DNA of 64,000 bases, taken from NCBI RefSeq assembly GCF_014145665.1, contig NZ_JACHTD010000004.1, positions 62,001 to 126,000 on the forward strand. Direction: 5' to 3'. The notes under the pieces were generated by a model that worked only from the letters and a program-made list of their open reading frames with translations, was not told the DNA's origin and searched no databases. Positions 1 through 8,609 of this stretch are shown here, in pieces. A program made the position numbers and the translations under genes. Each line of letters opens with the position of its first letter. Position 1 is the first letter of the stretch. This DNA comes from Myroides sp. NP-2 (lineage in GTDB: Bacteria; Bacteroidota; Bacteroidia; Flavobacteriales; Flavobacteriaceae).

Positions 1-217
1 TGCGTTGCCTTTCTTTTTCCTGTATAGCCAAGGATGACAGCTGTAGTTTTTTGTGGTGGTCTTGGTTTAATGCTTGGATTTGGTGCTGGGTTTCGATGTG
101 TTTTTTGTGATTTAGTTTTAAAAGTATGATAAATGCTATGCTAATGATTAGCACAAGTAGTAAGCCAAGAATCAACCAAATTAGGACAATATGTTCGCTT
201 TGCGCGTTATTCTGCAT
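1..217 (-). CDS. Sensor histidine kinase, N-terminal part (cut by window edge)
   Basis: Partial gene running off the left edge. About 72 residues are visible, starting MQNNAQSEHIVLIW. There is one transmembrane helix (about residues 10-33), followed by a charged coiled segment ending IQEKERQR. That ending is typical of the region just before the phospho-accepting histidine in short Bacteroidota kinases of the HisKA_3 (NarX/LiaS-like) class. The histidine itself lies outside the window, so the assignment is inference. The start overlaps the end of the upstream membrane-protein gene by 37 bp, which suggests translational coupling and a shared operon. The likely role is a two-component sensor at the inner membrane. 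Confidence 0.6.
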   Translation of the reverse strand, partial: MQNNAQSEHIVLIWLILGLLLVLIISIAFIILLKLNHKKHIETQHQIQALNQDHHKKLQLSSLAIQEKERQR

Positions 218-822
218 ATGACTATCGTTGTTAATAGGTAAAAAAGTAGTGTAAGGATACTATTCAGAAACCAGAATAGCAGTATATATTCGCGGTTTCC
301 AGTTATTAATAGGTGGAGAGGCAGGTAATACAAGCACTCAAAGATAAAATAGACGAGTACAACAGCATTAAAAAGGAAAAAAGAGGTATTATAGGATTGC
401 CATTTATTTTTAACTAGGTAATAGGCGTAGTGCAAGGTAAGTAAAAATAAAGACAGGGCTGTCACACTCCTCGTGTAGGAATTGAGTTGTTGCAAATCGT
501 GAAATTGTATTGTACTAAGCTCATATGACAGGAGGATCAACGAGGGAATAACAGTATAGAGGAATATTTTTTTTTGGGTATGCGTATAGTAAATATAGGA
601 AAACCATCCCAATTCTAATACGCCAAAAATCGGAATTAATAGGAGGTTGTTTCCCAGTTTTTTGCCCAAAAATTCACCTAGAAAAACAAAGGATAAGCAG
701 GTGATAAGGTATCCTATAAAGGCTACTTTATACCGAGATAAAGGCATTTTGATTGAGGCGTAAAAAATTAATAGCACTAAGGTTAAGGGGATTGTATAGG
801 TGACAAATGTAAATATAGTCAT
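181..822 (-). CDS. Polytopic inner-membrane protein of unknown function
   Basis: 213 residues, almost entirely hydrophobic, with about six to seven predicted membrane helices. Short loops carry positive charge (KMPLSRYK, HTQKKIF, CRITRKANILS). I recognise no catalytic motif. It is the middle gene of a minus-strand trio: the previous gene ends 2 bp before its start and the kinase start lies inside its 3' end. A multi-helix protein directly before a kinase with only one helix suggests a membrane sensing partner, but that is inference from context. Confidence 0.7.
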   Translation of the reverse strand: MTIFTFVTYTIPLTLVLLIFYASIKMPLSRYKVAFIGYLITCLSFVFLGEFLGKKLGNNLLLIPIFGVLELGWFSYIYYTHTQKKIFLYTVIPSLILLSYELSTIQFHDLQQLNSYTRSVTALSLFLLTLHYAYYLVKNKWQSYNTSFFLFNAVVLVYFIFECLYYLPLHLLITGNREYILLFWFLNSILTLLFYLLTTIVICRITRKANILS

Positions 823-824
823 GG

Positions 825-1436
825 CTATTTAATTTTCCATATTTTTAGTTGCTGCAATAAGCCAAATTTCTGCTGTGTTAGTGTACTATCGAAAGGAGGG
901 ATAGGTTTACATGTGTCTAAATAACTACTGCTTTTCCCCATAGACGTCAATACTAGATCCACCTGATCGTTGTGAATGGCTAAGTTGATTTTTAGTGGAC
1001 TATTACCTTTAAAATCATCATTGGGAATCCAAAAAACTTGAACGAAGCTAGCGTTGTCTATTACTTTGTTTCGAACTTCTTGATCCTCCCATTTTGAGAT
1101 GCGTATTTCAGCATCACTTTTTTCAATAGGACCTTTACTAGCATTCTCTTTTATGCCAATACTGCTGTACAAGGCTGTAGGTATTATTGATGGGTCTTGA
1201 AAGGAAGTAGATACATCCACGGAGCTTGGTATAAAATGAAGGTATAAACGTTCATTGTAATAGCCAAAATAAGCGTGTATATTGTCGGTTAACAAGTCGC
1301 CCCTCAAATAGTGAAAGACATTAAAATCCTTTTCAGCTACTACCTTAATAGCAGTTCTATCCATTGAAAAATTGGCCCAGTTTGCTATACTTTGGTAAAC
1401 CCAATGTTGTTCTTTTGTCGCAATACGTTGATTCAT
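825..1436 (-). CDS. Hypothetical soluble protein upstream of the kinase cluster
   Basis: 203 residues without a signal peptide or membrane helix, and without a family I recognise. The composition is that of an ordinary mixed alpha/beta cytoplasmic protein, with many aromatic residues. It is the first gene of the minus-strand trio (hypothetical, membrane protein, kinase), with 2 bp separating it from the next gene, so it is probably co-transcribed with them. The function is unknown. It may be an accessory of the signalling system, but nothing in the sequence proves it. Confidence 0.65.
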   Translation of the reverse strand: MNQRIATKEQHWVYQSIANWANFSMDRTAIKVVAEKDFNVFHYLRGDLLTDNIHAYFGYYNERLYLHFIPSSVDVSTSFQDPSIIPTALYSSIGIKENASKGPIEKSDAEIRISKWEDQEVRNKVIDNASFVQVFWIPNDDFKGNSPLKINLAIHNDQVDLVLTSMGKSSSYLDTCKPIPPFDSTLTQQKFGLLQQLKIWKIK

Positions 1437-2216
1437 GTTTTAGCGTAGTATACCAGTTTATGTGAAAGGGATTTTAGTTTCTAATCCATCAAATTTAAGA
1501 AAAATTTATGTTTTATTATCTTTTTTGTATAAAAAAACAAATTATAGAAATGGATTTATAGTTGGAATTGTTGTAATTTTATAAATATAGGGCATTAGTA
1601 GCTGATTTATTTGTTTTACTATAATTTGAATGGTATTCCTTGTTTTTTCTTAAAAATGTGAAGAGAAAAACCTTTGAATTTAAAAAACAGGGTTTACCCT
1701 GGTGTTTTTTCGCAATTTGTGAATTATTTTTGAAATCAGAAATATGCTTCATAGGAGGTTTGTCCCTGTAGCATTTCAATTTTACGAGTTTAAGGATTAT
1801 AACAATACTAAAGCTCCCCTGGTTTTATCAGCTGTGGTCTAGGTAGTAAAATGGAGCAAAAAGGTCTTTTTTTTGAGGATGATGAACCGCGGAGCTTTAA
1901 AAAATCTATATTTCAAATTCCCCACAACAATTTTAATATCTTGAGAGAAGAGCGCTTAGAATTTCTAAAGCGCTTTTTTCGTTTTGAATAAATAGTGCTG
2001 ATAGCGGGATTAATTACTAGTTTCCCTTTCCTTGGGCGATGACCTATTTTGGCGGTAAAGAGGAACTGTAAGGCGAAGAGTAGAAGATTAGAAGGAAGTT
2101 GAATGGACGGTGCTATCCTATAAAGTACCTATATCTGTAGCCTATACTTTTTGCTGATTAAAAAAATTAAGATATGTTCTAGTAAAAATAGTTAACTTTA
2201 ACAGAAACAACACAGT
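1437..2216. other. Gene-poor intergenic region between divergent transcripts
   Basis: About 780 bp between a minus-strand and a plus-strand gene. I see no convincing gene. A 46-codon plus-strand ORF (1851-1991, starting MEQKGLFFEDDE) exists but runs through an inverted repeat and resembles nothing I know. The region holds one orphan terminator (annotated separately) and presumably the two divergent promoters. Confidence 0.5.
1951..1979 (+). terminator. Orphan Rho-independent terminator
   Basis: Arms AGCGCTTAGA and TCTAAAGCGCT (one bulged base) are followed by TTTTTT on the plus strand. No plus-strand gene precedes it, so it may end a small untranslated transcript or a short ORF. Confidence 0.55.
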
Positions 2217-4025
2217 ATGAGATTTGCGTTTACTTCACTTTTACTTTTACTTTTTGGATGTATAGCTACGACGGGTTATAGTCAGGAGAATCTCGTTATA
2301 AATCCTAGTTTTGAATTGGTGCATTCCCCTAATTTATTGTGTAATTTTTATCAGACCAATACATCCTTTAATCAAGCGATATTAAATTGGACGGCTCCTA
2401 CAACTGGGACCTCTGATATATACCACATGAGTTTGAATAGGCAATGTGTGCTACATCCCATGAGTACGTCTGCCTTCAATTTAGGAAATCGCGCGCCAAG
2501 GACGGGTGATAGTATGGTGGGGATGTTGCTGTATTCACCCAATGACAAAAGAGAATATATCCAAGGCGAATTGCTTGAACCACTGCAAGCAGGGCATAAG
2601 TACAGCATACAATTTTATGTTTCCTTAGCGCAAAAAAGTAGATGGGCTTGTTCAAATTTTGGAATTAAATTTTTTGACGAGGTCTTTTTTCAACAATCCA
2701 ATGATGTCATTGATCTAGTGCCAGATGCGAATTACCCTCATCTAATCACACAGCGATTTGGCTGGGTATTGGTTGAATTAACCTATACCCCCCAAACCAC
2801 GGGGGCTCGATATTTTATCATCGGAAACTTTTATGACGATGAACACACTGTATTGGAAGAAGATCCAACAATTGAAAATGAGTCGATTAGAGCGTATTAC
2901 TATATAGATGACATTGCTATTGTGGGTAAAACGCCAACGTTTGATGCGGTTGATCCTCTTTGTCAAGGAGCTGTTGTTGTTTTGCCAGAGCAGTCTAATG
3001 AAGGGTATACAGGTAGTTGGTCTCCACAACCTAATAACCAACAAACTACAACGTATACCTTTACACCCGATGATCCCACAGCGGTGTCGACTACCTTGAC
3101 TATTGCGATTGTCGCACCTTATATCGAACCTCAATTTCATATAGAAACCTCCCACTGCGAGGGAACCACTCTCGTATTACCCACAACGGATGAAAATGGA
3201 TATAAGGGGGTTTGGTCTCCTGCTTTTGACCCTACAAAAACGACAACCTATACCTTTACGCCCGATGAGGGTTTTTGCGTCTTGCCCAAAGTGATTCAGA
3301 TCGAAATAATCCCTAAGATTGAACCTAAATTTGATCTTCCCTCTTTTATTTGCTCAGGAGAATGGCTTGACGAATTGCCTGTGGTTTCTACAAATGGAGT
3401 AGAGGGAAGTTGGACCCCAAACTTAAATTCCTTTCAAACGACTACCTATACTTTTACACCCTTGCGAGGGTATTGTGCACAGGCTGTTTCTGTGACAATT
3501 GAGGTTAAACACCCCAAAATACCTCAATTGGACTACTTCTGTTTTAAGGATAATTTGATTGTAGAAAGCAATGCTGATGAGTTGTCTACTGCTTCGTCAT
3601 TTCAATGGTCGATCAATCATGTGGAAGTAGCAGAACATACGGCCCAATTAAGTCTTTCAGCTTACCGTCATCTATTGGGTGAGGACCAAAATGTCATAGG
3701 CTTAACAACGGTAGACGAAAATGGATGTAGGGCTAGTGCTACCCTTGAATTATACGGCGCAAAGAATTTGTGCTTTATTCCAAAAGGAATTTCTCCCCAA
3801 GGCGATCAGTTAAACGATGTTTTTGATTTGGAAAGTTTCGGTGGAGTATCCCTTCAAATTTTCAATCGCAATGGTCAACGAGTGTACCATCAAAAACACT
3901 ATACTAAACAGTGGAAAGGACAATCTGATGGGGGTAAATTACTGCCATCTGCAACCTATTTTTACCACATAGAAACAGCAAAAAAAGAAGTGTTTACTGG
4001 ATGGGTATACTTGATGCGCGAATAG
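2217..4025 (+). CDS. Secreted protein with type B T9SS sorting domain
   Basis: 602 residues with an N-terminal signal peptide (MRFAFTSLLLLLFGCIATTGYSQ). Residues about 25-235 form a predicted beta-rich domain with paired cysteines. Three related modules of about 70-75 residues follow (about 240-450), each with C-G/Q-x-L-P, G-x-W-S/T-P and TTTYTFTP signatures. The last 80 or so residues (IPKGISPQGDQLNDVFDLESFGG, then LQIFNRNGQRVYHQ and GxLLPSATYFYHIE) match the gliding-motility-associated (CHU_C) type B sorting domain used by the type IX secretion system. The protein is therefore probably exported and released or attached at the cell surface. The binding target is unknown. It stands alone, with no obvious operon partner. 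Confidence 0.85.
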   Translation: MRFAFTSLLLLLFGCIATTGYSQENLVINPSFELVHSPNLLCNFYQTNTSFNQAILNWTAPTTGTSDIYHMSLNRQCVLHPMSTSAFNLGNRAPRTGDSMVGMLLYSPNDKREYIQGELLEPLQAGHKYSIQFYVSLAQKSRWACSNFGIKFFDEVFFQQSNDVIDLVPDANYPHLITQRFGWVLVELTYTPQTTGARYFIIGNFYDDEHTVLEEDPTIENESIRAYYYIDDIAIVGKTPTFDAVDPLCQGAVVVLPEQSNEGYTGSWSPQPNNQQTTTYTFTPDDPTAVSTTLTIAIVAPYIEPQFHIETSHCEGTTLVLPTTDENGYKGVWSPAFDPTKTTTYTFTPDEGFCVLPKVIQIEIIPKIEPKFDLPSFICSGEWLDELPVVSTNGVEGSWTPNLNSFQTTTYTFTPLRGYCAQAVSVTIEVKHPKIPQLDYFCFKDNLIVESNADELSTASSFQWSINHVEVAEHTAQLSLSAYRHLLGEDQNVIGLTTVDENGCRASATLELYGAKNLCFIPKGISPQGDQLNDVFDLESFGGVSLQIFNRNGQRVYHQKHYTKQWKGQSDGGKLLPSATYFYHIETAKKEVFTGWVYLMRE

Positions 4026-4159
4026 AAATTGTGTTTTTCAAGGAGAATGTCTTGGGAAAGGAAATCGGTATTTTTTCCAGAAAAGACAGCCACTAGAAGG
4101 TGATTAATCGATGAATTTCCATTATCTTTCCTTCTCAAATAACCCCTCAACGATTTAGT

Positions 4160-5320
4160 ATGCAAGTAGCGATTATAGGTGGCGGAATAGGTGGATTAAC
4201 TTTGGCCATAGCACTTAAAAAAGCGGGAATTTCCTTTGTAGTATATGAGGCAACAGCAGCGATTAAACCTGTTGGTGCGGGAATTGCTATTGCCAATAAT
4301 GCGATGCAAGTGTTTCGTCACTTGGGCGTTGATCAAGCCTTGACGGATAGAGGAATGCGTATATCTACGGTGCTGTTAACCGATATGGAGTTAGGTGTAC
4401 TCGATCAAACGCATTTGACTGCTTTTGAGCAAAAGTATCAATTGGCTAATATAGCCATACATCGCAGTGCCTTGCACCAGGTATTGGTCGAGGCTGTTGG
4501 AGAGGAACACATTCAACTAAACAAGCGCTTACAAGGGATCACCATTGAGGATAGCGGAATGTACCACTTGGAATTTGAAGATCAGACGAGTGCTACGCAT
4601 GAATATGTTATTGGGGCGGATGGATTGCGATCACGGGTAAGACAACTGTTATTTGCGCCCTCTACCTTGCGCAATGCAAAGCAAGTATGTTGGCGTGGTG
4701 TATTGCCGTATACCTTACCTGCAACTTATGCCAATGCAGCAGTAGAAAGCTGGGGTAAAGGCAAGCGTTTAGGGTTTGTGCAATTGACAGAACAACAGGT
4801 ATATTGGTATTTTTTGGTCGATGAAGATCGCTATAAACCACATACAACTGTAGAAGAATATATAGAAGATTGTCCCTTGTGGATCCAAGCCATGATTCAA
4901 CAAACAGATCCAATGGCTATACACTGCGATCGAATTTACGACCTTAAACCGTTCTCCAACTGGTACCACAACAAAGCTTGTCTACTTGGAGATGCCGCTC
5001 ACGCTACCACGCCTAACCTTGGGCAAGGGGCTTGTCAAGCAATTGAAGATGTGTATGTCATCAGTAAATTACTAGAACGCCATTCCTTGGAGGAAGCCCT
5101 ACAGCAATTTCCTCCAATCCGACGTTCAAAAGCCCATGCGATTGTACGAGACAGTTGGACACTCGGGCAAATCGCCCAGTTTCGCCATCCTTTGTTCGTG
5201 TTCATGCGCAATGCTACTTTTCGCTTGTTGCCCTCTTTTATCAAAAAGCAACAAATTAAAAAAATGTTTGAATTGAATGAAGTGGCAATCGCCAATCCAA
5301 AACCTAAAACGGTCGATTAA
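4160..5320 (+). CDS. FAD-dependent monooxygenase (salicylate hydroxylase-like, group A)
   Basis: 386 residues. The N-terminal Rossmann motif GGGIGGLTLAIALKKAG (residues 7-23) ends in an acidic residue of the ADP-ribose site. A central DG motif (VIGADGLRSRVRQLL) and the C-terminal GD motif (CLLGDAAHATTPNLGQGACQ) are both present. This is the full class A flavoprotein hydroxylase set (p-hydroxybenzoate hydroxylase fold), which hydroxylates a substrate using NAD(P)H and oxygen. The length equals that of Tet(X), but the region after the Rossmann motif is closer to salicylate hydroxylase/zeaxanthin epoxidase relatives, so drug inactivation should not be assumed. The stop codon directly abuts the stop codon of the convergent next gene. 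Confidence 0.85.
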   Translation: MQVAIIGGGIGGLTLAIALKKAGISFVVYEATAAIKPVGAGIAIANNAMQVFRHLGVDQALTDRGMRISTVLLTDMELGVLDQTHLTAFEQKYQLANIAIHRSALHQVLVEAVGEEHIQLNKRLQGITIEDSGMYHLEFEDQTSATHEYVIGADGLRSRVRQLLFAPSTLRNAKQVCWRGVLPYTLPATYANAAVESWGKGKRLGFVQLTEQQVYWYFLVDEDRYKPHTTVEEYIEDCPLWIQAMIQQTDPMAIHCDRIYDLKPFSNWYHNKACLLGDAAHATTPNLGQGACQAIEDVYVISKLLERHSLEEALQQFPPIRRSKAHAIVRDSWTLGQIAQFRHPLFVFMRNATFRLLPSFIKKQQIKKMFELNEVAIANPKPKTVD

Positions 5321-6214
5321 CTACCTCCACAGTTCGAATATACGCTCCACATCCTCTTTGAATAGTGAAGTGTCGTAAGCTATTTTTTTCTTTTGCAGCT
5401 TGATTGCTAATTGATCGATAATCTCAAGGAAATCTTCCCGTAAGATTTGTTTTTGTTCCTGTACTGTCTTGAATCCAAATTCTTTTGTAAAATACCGAGT
5501 AACCAAGAGTCTAAGTTCGTGCTCTTTGGTCGATAGGTTGCTTATCTTCAACCGAGGACGAATGCTATAAAGGGGTAAATTGTCTTGTGCATTTTTTAAC
5601 TCTTCGGGAACATCTTCTTCTTCGTGGTAGTATTCATGGCGAACGGTATGATGTTGATCGTCGTGATTGCTGAAATACAGGTTTATTCCAATATAAGAAA
5701 ATCCATGGCCATAGCGTTCGGGTTGTGTTTCTTGAATTAAAAGTGTCTTGAGTGTATCTAGTTGATCAATAAGAGGTTGTAGCGATTTTTGATAATTTCC
5801 TGAGCGCGAATAACGAATAGGTGCTTTGGGAAGTTTATTTCGCTGTGAGGCAAGTTTTGTCGCGCTATAGGCAGTTAGATCCACGTCTTTTCCATCTAAT
5901 ACATAGCTGTCATTTTGTTTGCGCCACGATTGAGAGGTACCTTCTTTTGCTTCAAAGTTTTTATTTTGTAGTACCGTATAGAAAGCGCCGTTGATCCATT
6001 TAGATGCGAGCGCTTCTTGAGGTTCTTCCTCTCCCCACCCCGTTAGAGATAAGCTTTCACAAATGCGAACCAGCTGGTTCCACTCTTCGATATTTTTATA
6101 CTGAAGTAGGCGTGCATACGCTTCAAGTAAAGTAGGACGTAAAGCGTGAGCTGTTTTTTGCGCTATAAATTGCTTTAGTTCTTCTAGTGTTTCGAGTTGG
6201 TAGATTTCTTCCAT
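5321..6214 (-). CDS. Hypothetical cytoplasmic protein
   Basis: 297 residues, hydrophilic and rich in Glu, Lys, Gln and Leu, with no signal peptide or membrane helix. The N-terminal 100 residues look helical; the middle has a His/Glu-rich loop (HDDQHHTVRHEYYHEEEDVPEE, near residues 185-205) that could bind metal. I do not recognise the family. It is convergent with the monooxygenase, with no bases between the two stop codons. There is no operon partner. Confidence 0.65.
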   Translation of the reverse strand: MEEIYQLETLEELKQFIAQKTAHALRPTLLEAYARLLQYKNIEEWNQLVRICESLSLTGWGEEEPQEALASKWINGAFYTVLQNKNFEAKEGTSQSWRKQNDSYVLDGKDVDLTAYSATKLASQRNKLPKAPIRYSRSGNYQKSLQPLIDQLDTLKTLLIQETQPERYGHGFSYIGINLYFSNHDDQHHTVRHEYYHEEEDVPEELKNAQDNLPLYSIRPRLKISNLSTKEHELRLLVTRYFTKEFGFKTVQEQKQILREDFLEIIDQLAIKLQKKKIAYDTSLFKEDVERIFELWR

Positions 6215-6292
6215 TTTTGCTTTTTGTGTATAAAAGTAAGCATTATAAAGGAGTTTACAGTTGATAAAAAAAGTGTAGGAGGAAGTAGATCA

Positions 6293-6493
6293 GGTGCGGA
6301 TGAGGTTATCTTATCAACAGACAAAGGGCAAATGAAAAGCCATGCTTCTACCTTACATTTTATCTTAGACTGTGTTTCTGCTCAGCACGATATTACTTCC
6401 TACCTCAGTCTTTTAAAAAGAGATGGACGCCTGACGCTCGTCGGTGCACCAGAACATCCGCTTCCTGTTTCGGTGTTTAGCTTAATTTTCAAG
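6293..6493 (+). pseudogene. Remnant of a zinc-type alcohol dehydrogenase gene
   Basis: In one frame about 67 codons (GADEVILSTDK, then HFILDCVSAQHD, LLKRDGRLTLVGAPEHPLP and VFSLIFK) closely follow the C-terminal cofactor-domain segment of cinnamyl-alcohol/YahK-type NADPH-dependent alcohol dehydrogenases. The N-terminal zinc-binding domain and the C-terminal end (normally about RRAIAGSMIGG onward) are both missing. The reading frame extends to a stop at 6571 but is unrelated after 6493 and enters an operator palindrome. It is therefore a gene fragment, not a functional enzyme. It lies directly upstream of the OhrR-like regulator, so an intact dehydrogenase may once have belonged to this locus. 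Confidence 0.7.
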
Positions 6494-6545
6494 TTAGGTA
6501 GTATTATAAGCTGGATTATAGTTGAATTTCATAAATATTGTTTAA

Positions 6546-6569
6546 AATTATATTGTGCACAATATAATT
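6546..6569. promoter_or_regulatory. Perfect 24-bp palindrome, probable MarR/OhrR operator
   Basis: The half-site AATTATATTGTG is followed directly by its exact reverse complement. The palindrome lies 34 bp upstream of the MarR-family ATG and overlaps the -33 region of the promoter at 6573-6580. This is the size and placement expected for an autoregulatory MarR/OhrR dimer site. Confidence 0.7.
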
Positions 6570-6572
6570 AGT

Positions 6573-6580
6573 TACCTTTG
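6573..6580 (+). promoter_or_regulatory. Bacteroidota -7 promoter element for the regulator/nitroreductase pair
   Basis: TACCTTTG matches the TAnnTTTG consensus. A TTG 17 nt upstream (6553-6555) lies inside the palindrome, so a bound repressor would block the primary sigma factor. The ATG is 23 nt downstream. Confidence 0.6.
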
Positions 6581-6603
6581 ATTTTTATATAAAGTGAGAC
6601 CTT

Positions 6604-7029
6604 ATGAATACGTCCTTATCCCTTGAAAACCAAGTTTGTTTTCCCATTTATGCCTTAGCGAAAGAAATTGTACAACACTATCGTCCATTTTTGGATGCTT
6701 TGGGGATTACGTATCCACAGTATTTGGTGTTGATGGTATTGTGGAAAGAGCGGGAACAAACGGTGGGGCAGTTGGGTGATCGCGTATTTTTGGACAGCGG
6801 TACGCTCACGCCATTGTTGAAGCGCATGGAACAAAAGGGGATGGTAGAACGCAGGCGAAATCCTGCGGATGAACGCGTGGTCAACATCTCTTTAACGCCC
6901 AAGGGACTTGCCTTAGAGGAGCAGGCTAGCGATATTCCTCAAAAGTTAATGGAATCCATGCAGGTCACGGAAGAAGAGGTAGTAGCTTTAAAAAACAGTA
7001 TAATGAAAATTTTAAATAAACAAAAATAA
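6604..7029 (+). CDS. MarR-family regulator, OhrR type (redox-sensing)
   Basis: 141 residues, the usual MarR length. The N-terminus LENQVCFPIYALAKEI and the following ITYPQYLVLMVLW, FLDSGTLTPLLKRMEQKGMVERRR and DERVVNISLTPKG follow the pattern of Bacillus OhrR closely. This includes the lone N-terminal cysteine (Cys12), which in OhrR (Cys15) is oxidised by organic peroxides to release DNA. The winged helix-turn-helix spans about residues 50-105. The gene lies 5 bp before a nitroreductase and behind a perfect palindrome that is probably its operator, so it most likely represses itself and the nitroreductase. The inducer (peroxide, quinone or electrophile) is inference. No ohr peroxidase gene is nearby. 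Confidence 0.85.
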   Translation: MNTSLSLENQVCFPIYALAKEIVQHYRPFLDALGITYPQYLVLMVLWKEREQTVGQLGDRVFLDSGTLTPLLKRMEQKGMVERRRNPADERVVNISLTPKGLALEEQASDIPQKLMESMQVTEEEVVALKNSIMKILNKQK

Positions 7030-7034
7030 GAGCC

Positions 7035-7667
7035 ATGTCATTAATTGAAAATTTGAAATGGAGACATGCTGTAAAGGCATATGACTCCACAAAAAAAGTA
7101 AGTGAAGAGCACGTTGATAAGATTGTTGAAGCAGCGCGATTAGCGCCAACCTCTTCGGGGCTTCAGCCTTTTAAACTACTGATCATTCGCGATCAGGGGA
7201 TCAAAGAGCAATTGGCAAAAGGGGCGTTAAATCCGGAGTGTATGCGCAACTGTTCTCACGTTCTTGTCTTTGCTGCTTGGGATCAATATACTGCAGAGCG
7301 AATTGATACTGTTTACGATTTTACCACGGATGAACGCGGCTTACCTAGAGGAAGATTTGCAAGCTATACCGATCAATTAAAGCAAATTTACCTCAATCAA
7401 CCAAGCGAAGTCAACTTTGCACACACTGCACGTCAGACGTATATTGCCTTGGGGTTAGCGTTGGCACAAGCGGCGGAATTACGCGTAGATTCTACTCCTG
7501 CAGAAGGATTTAGCAATGAAGTAGTCGATCGTGTTTTAGGGCTAGAAAAACTTGGATTAAAAAGCGTTTCTCTTATGTATATCGGCTATGCGGATGAAGC
7601 GAATGATTGGATTGCTCCTATGAAAAAAGTAAGAGTTCCCAAATCGGAATTTGTCATAGAATTTTAA
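7035..7667 (+). CDS. Nitroreductase-family NAD(P)H-dependent oxidoreductase
   Basis: 210 residues, standard for the NfsB/FRP-like FMN enzymes. The FMN-phosphate signature (LKWRHAVKAYD, residues 8-18) and AARLAPTSSGLQPFKLLII (about residues 36-54) are present, as is the central QTYIALGLALAQAAELRVDSTPAEGF helix and loop. These enzymes reduce nitro groups, quinones or other electrophiles with two electrons from NAD(P)H, as cytoplasmic homodimers. It is 5 bp downstream of the OhrR-like regulator and surely co-transcribed. An electrophile- or peroxide-induced detoxification unit is the simplest reading. Confidence 0.85.
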   Translation: MSLIENLKWRHAVKAYDSTKKVSEEHVDKIVEAARLAPTSSGLQPFKLLIIRDQGIKEQLAKGALNPECMRNCSHVLVFAAWDQYTAERIDTVYDFTTDERGLPRGRFASYTDQLKQIYLNQPSEVNFAHTARQTYIALGLALAQAAELRVDSTPAEGFSNEVVDRVLGLEKLGLKSVSLMYIGYADEANDWIAPMKKVRVPKSEFVIEF

Positions 7668-7718
7668 CCATACACAAGTAGAAGTAACTCAAGACATCTT
7701 GTTGATAAAAGGAACAGG

Positions 7719-8165
7719 TTATAGTTTCGTATTTAGGGGAAAAGTAAAACGCAAGGAAGTTGTAAATCCTCTAATAGGGGCATAACCTGTTTTGTTACGA
7801 ATTGAAAATCCATATCCGAAATCAATTTCCACTAGGGTTAATGCGGATATACCCACTTTTGGGGTGAGGGTATAAGGCGTTACTTCGGCTCTGGTAAACA
7901 AACCAATATAATCCATATTTTTATAGTATGTAGCTGCGATTTCGGGAATAACGGCAAATTGATGTTGTACCCAGGTGAAATTAGCTGTAGCATCTAGTTT
8001 TATAATAGCAGTCGAATTAAAATCTGTCGCATAAGAGATTCCCGCTTTTAGCATACTTCCCTTTTGATACTGGTAGCTGACTGTAGGGGCAATCAAGTAA
8101 TTTTGGGCTTGAAGTTGAGCTATACTTCCTAGGAGCAGGAACCACATAACTAAGATCATTCTCAT
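7719..8165 (-). CDS. Small exported protein, probable outer-membrane beta-barrel
   Basis: 148 residues with a signal peptide (MRMILVMWFLLLGSIAQLQAQ). The mature part alternates hydrophobic and polar residues in short strands (YLIAPTVSYQYQKG, AGISYATDF, VGISALTLVEIDFGYGFSI) and ends in LRFTFPLNTKL. This resembles a small eight-stranded outer-membrane barrel. No family is recognised. It is transcribed alone, convergent with the nitroreductase gene. Confidence 0.65.
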   Translation of the reverse strand: MRMILVMWFLLLGSIAQLQAQNYLIAPTVSYQYQKGSMLKAGISYATDFNSTAIIKLDATANFTWVQHQFAVIPEIAATYYKNMDYIGLFTRAEVTPYTLTPKVGISALTLVEIDFGYGFSIRNKTGYAPIRGFTTSLRFTFPLNTKL

Positions 8166-8609
8166 TGTCTATCTTTTTTATCTACTTCAAAACAAAACGA
8201 TGGTGGCATTTTGACAGGAGCAGGATGGAAGAGTAAAAGTAGTTTTTTAAACAGGGTTAGCCTATCCCTAAAAGTAGTGGTTTTATTTGTGCGTACAATC
8301 CAACACAAAAAAATGATAAAGTAGATTCAGCTTGGATTGCTTTATTGCTCTAGTATTAGAGAAAAAACCAAAATTTATCAACGCCTGCCTAAGCATGGTT
8401 TTCTGTTTCTTTTTAATTGTAAATAGTTAGCTTTTAATCGTTTATATTGTATTCGATTGTTTCTTTTTTTAGCTCAATACCCCTCATTTTCTCACCACCT
8501 CTCTCACCCAAAAAAGCATAATGATTCCCTAACAATTCAATAACCTTAAATTCTAGGTGTAAAATCAATTATTTCACTCCTTTACTAAACCAAACTACGG
8601 ATTATAGTT
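8166..8609. other. Divergent intergenic region upstream of the FecR operon
   Basis: About 440 bp, AT-rich, between the minus-strand beta-barrel gene and the GTG start of fecR. It must carry promoters for both directions. I found no clear TTG/TAnnTTTG pair, which would be expected if the FecR/SusC operon depends on its own ECF sigma factor. No RNA gene or repeat was seen. Confidence 0.4.

Noticed and set aside
1579..1779. 66-codon minus-strand ORF
   Set aside because: Composition of AT-rich non-coding DNA, no start context, no recognisable family; not annotated as a gene.
4160..5320. FAD monooxygenase considered as Tet(X)
   Set aside because: The length and fold agree, but the segments after the Rossmann motif do not match what I recall of Tet(X) and look like salicylate-hydroxylase relatives.
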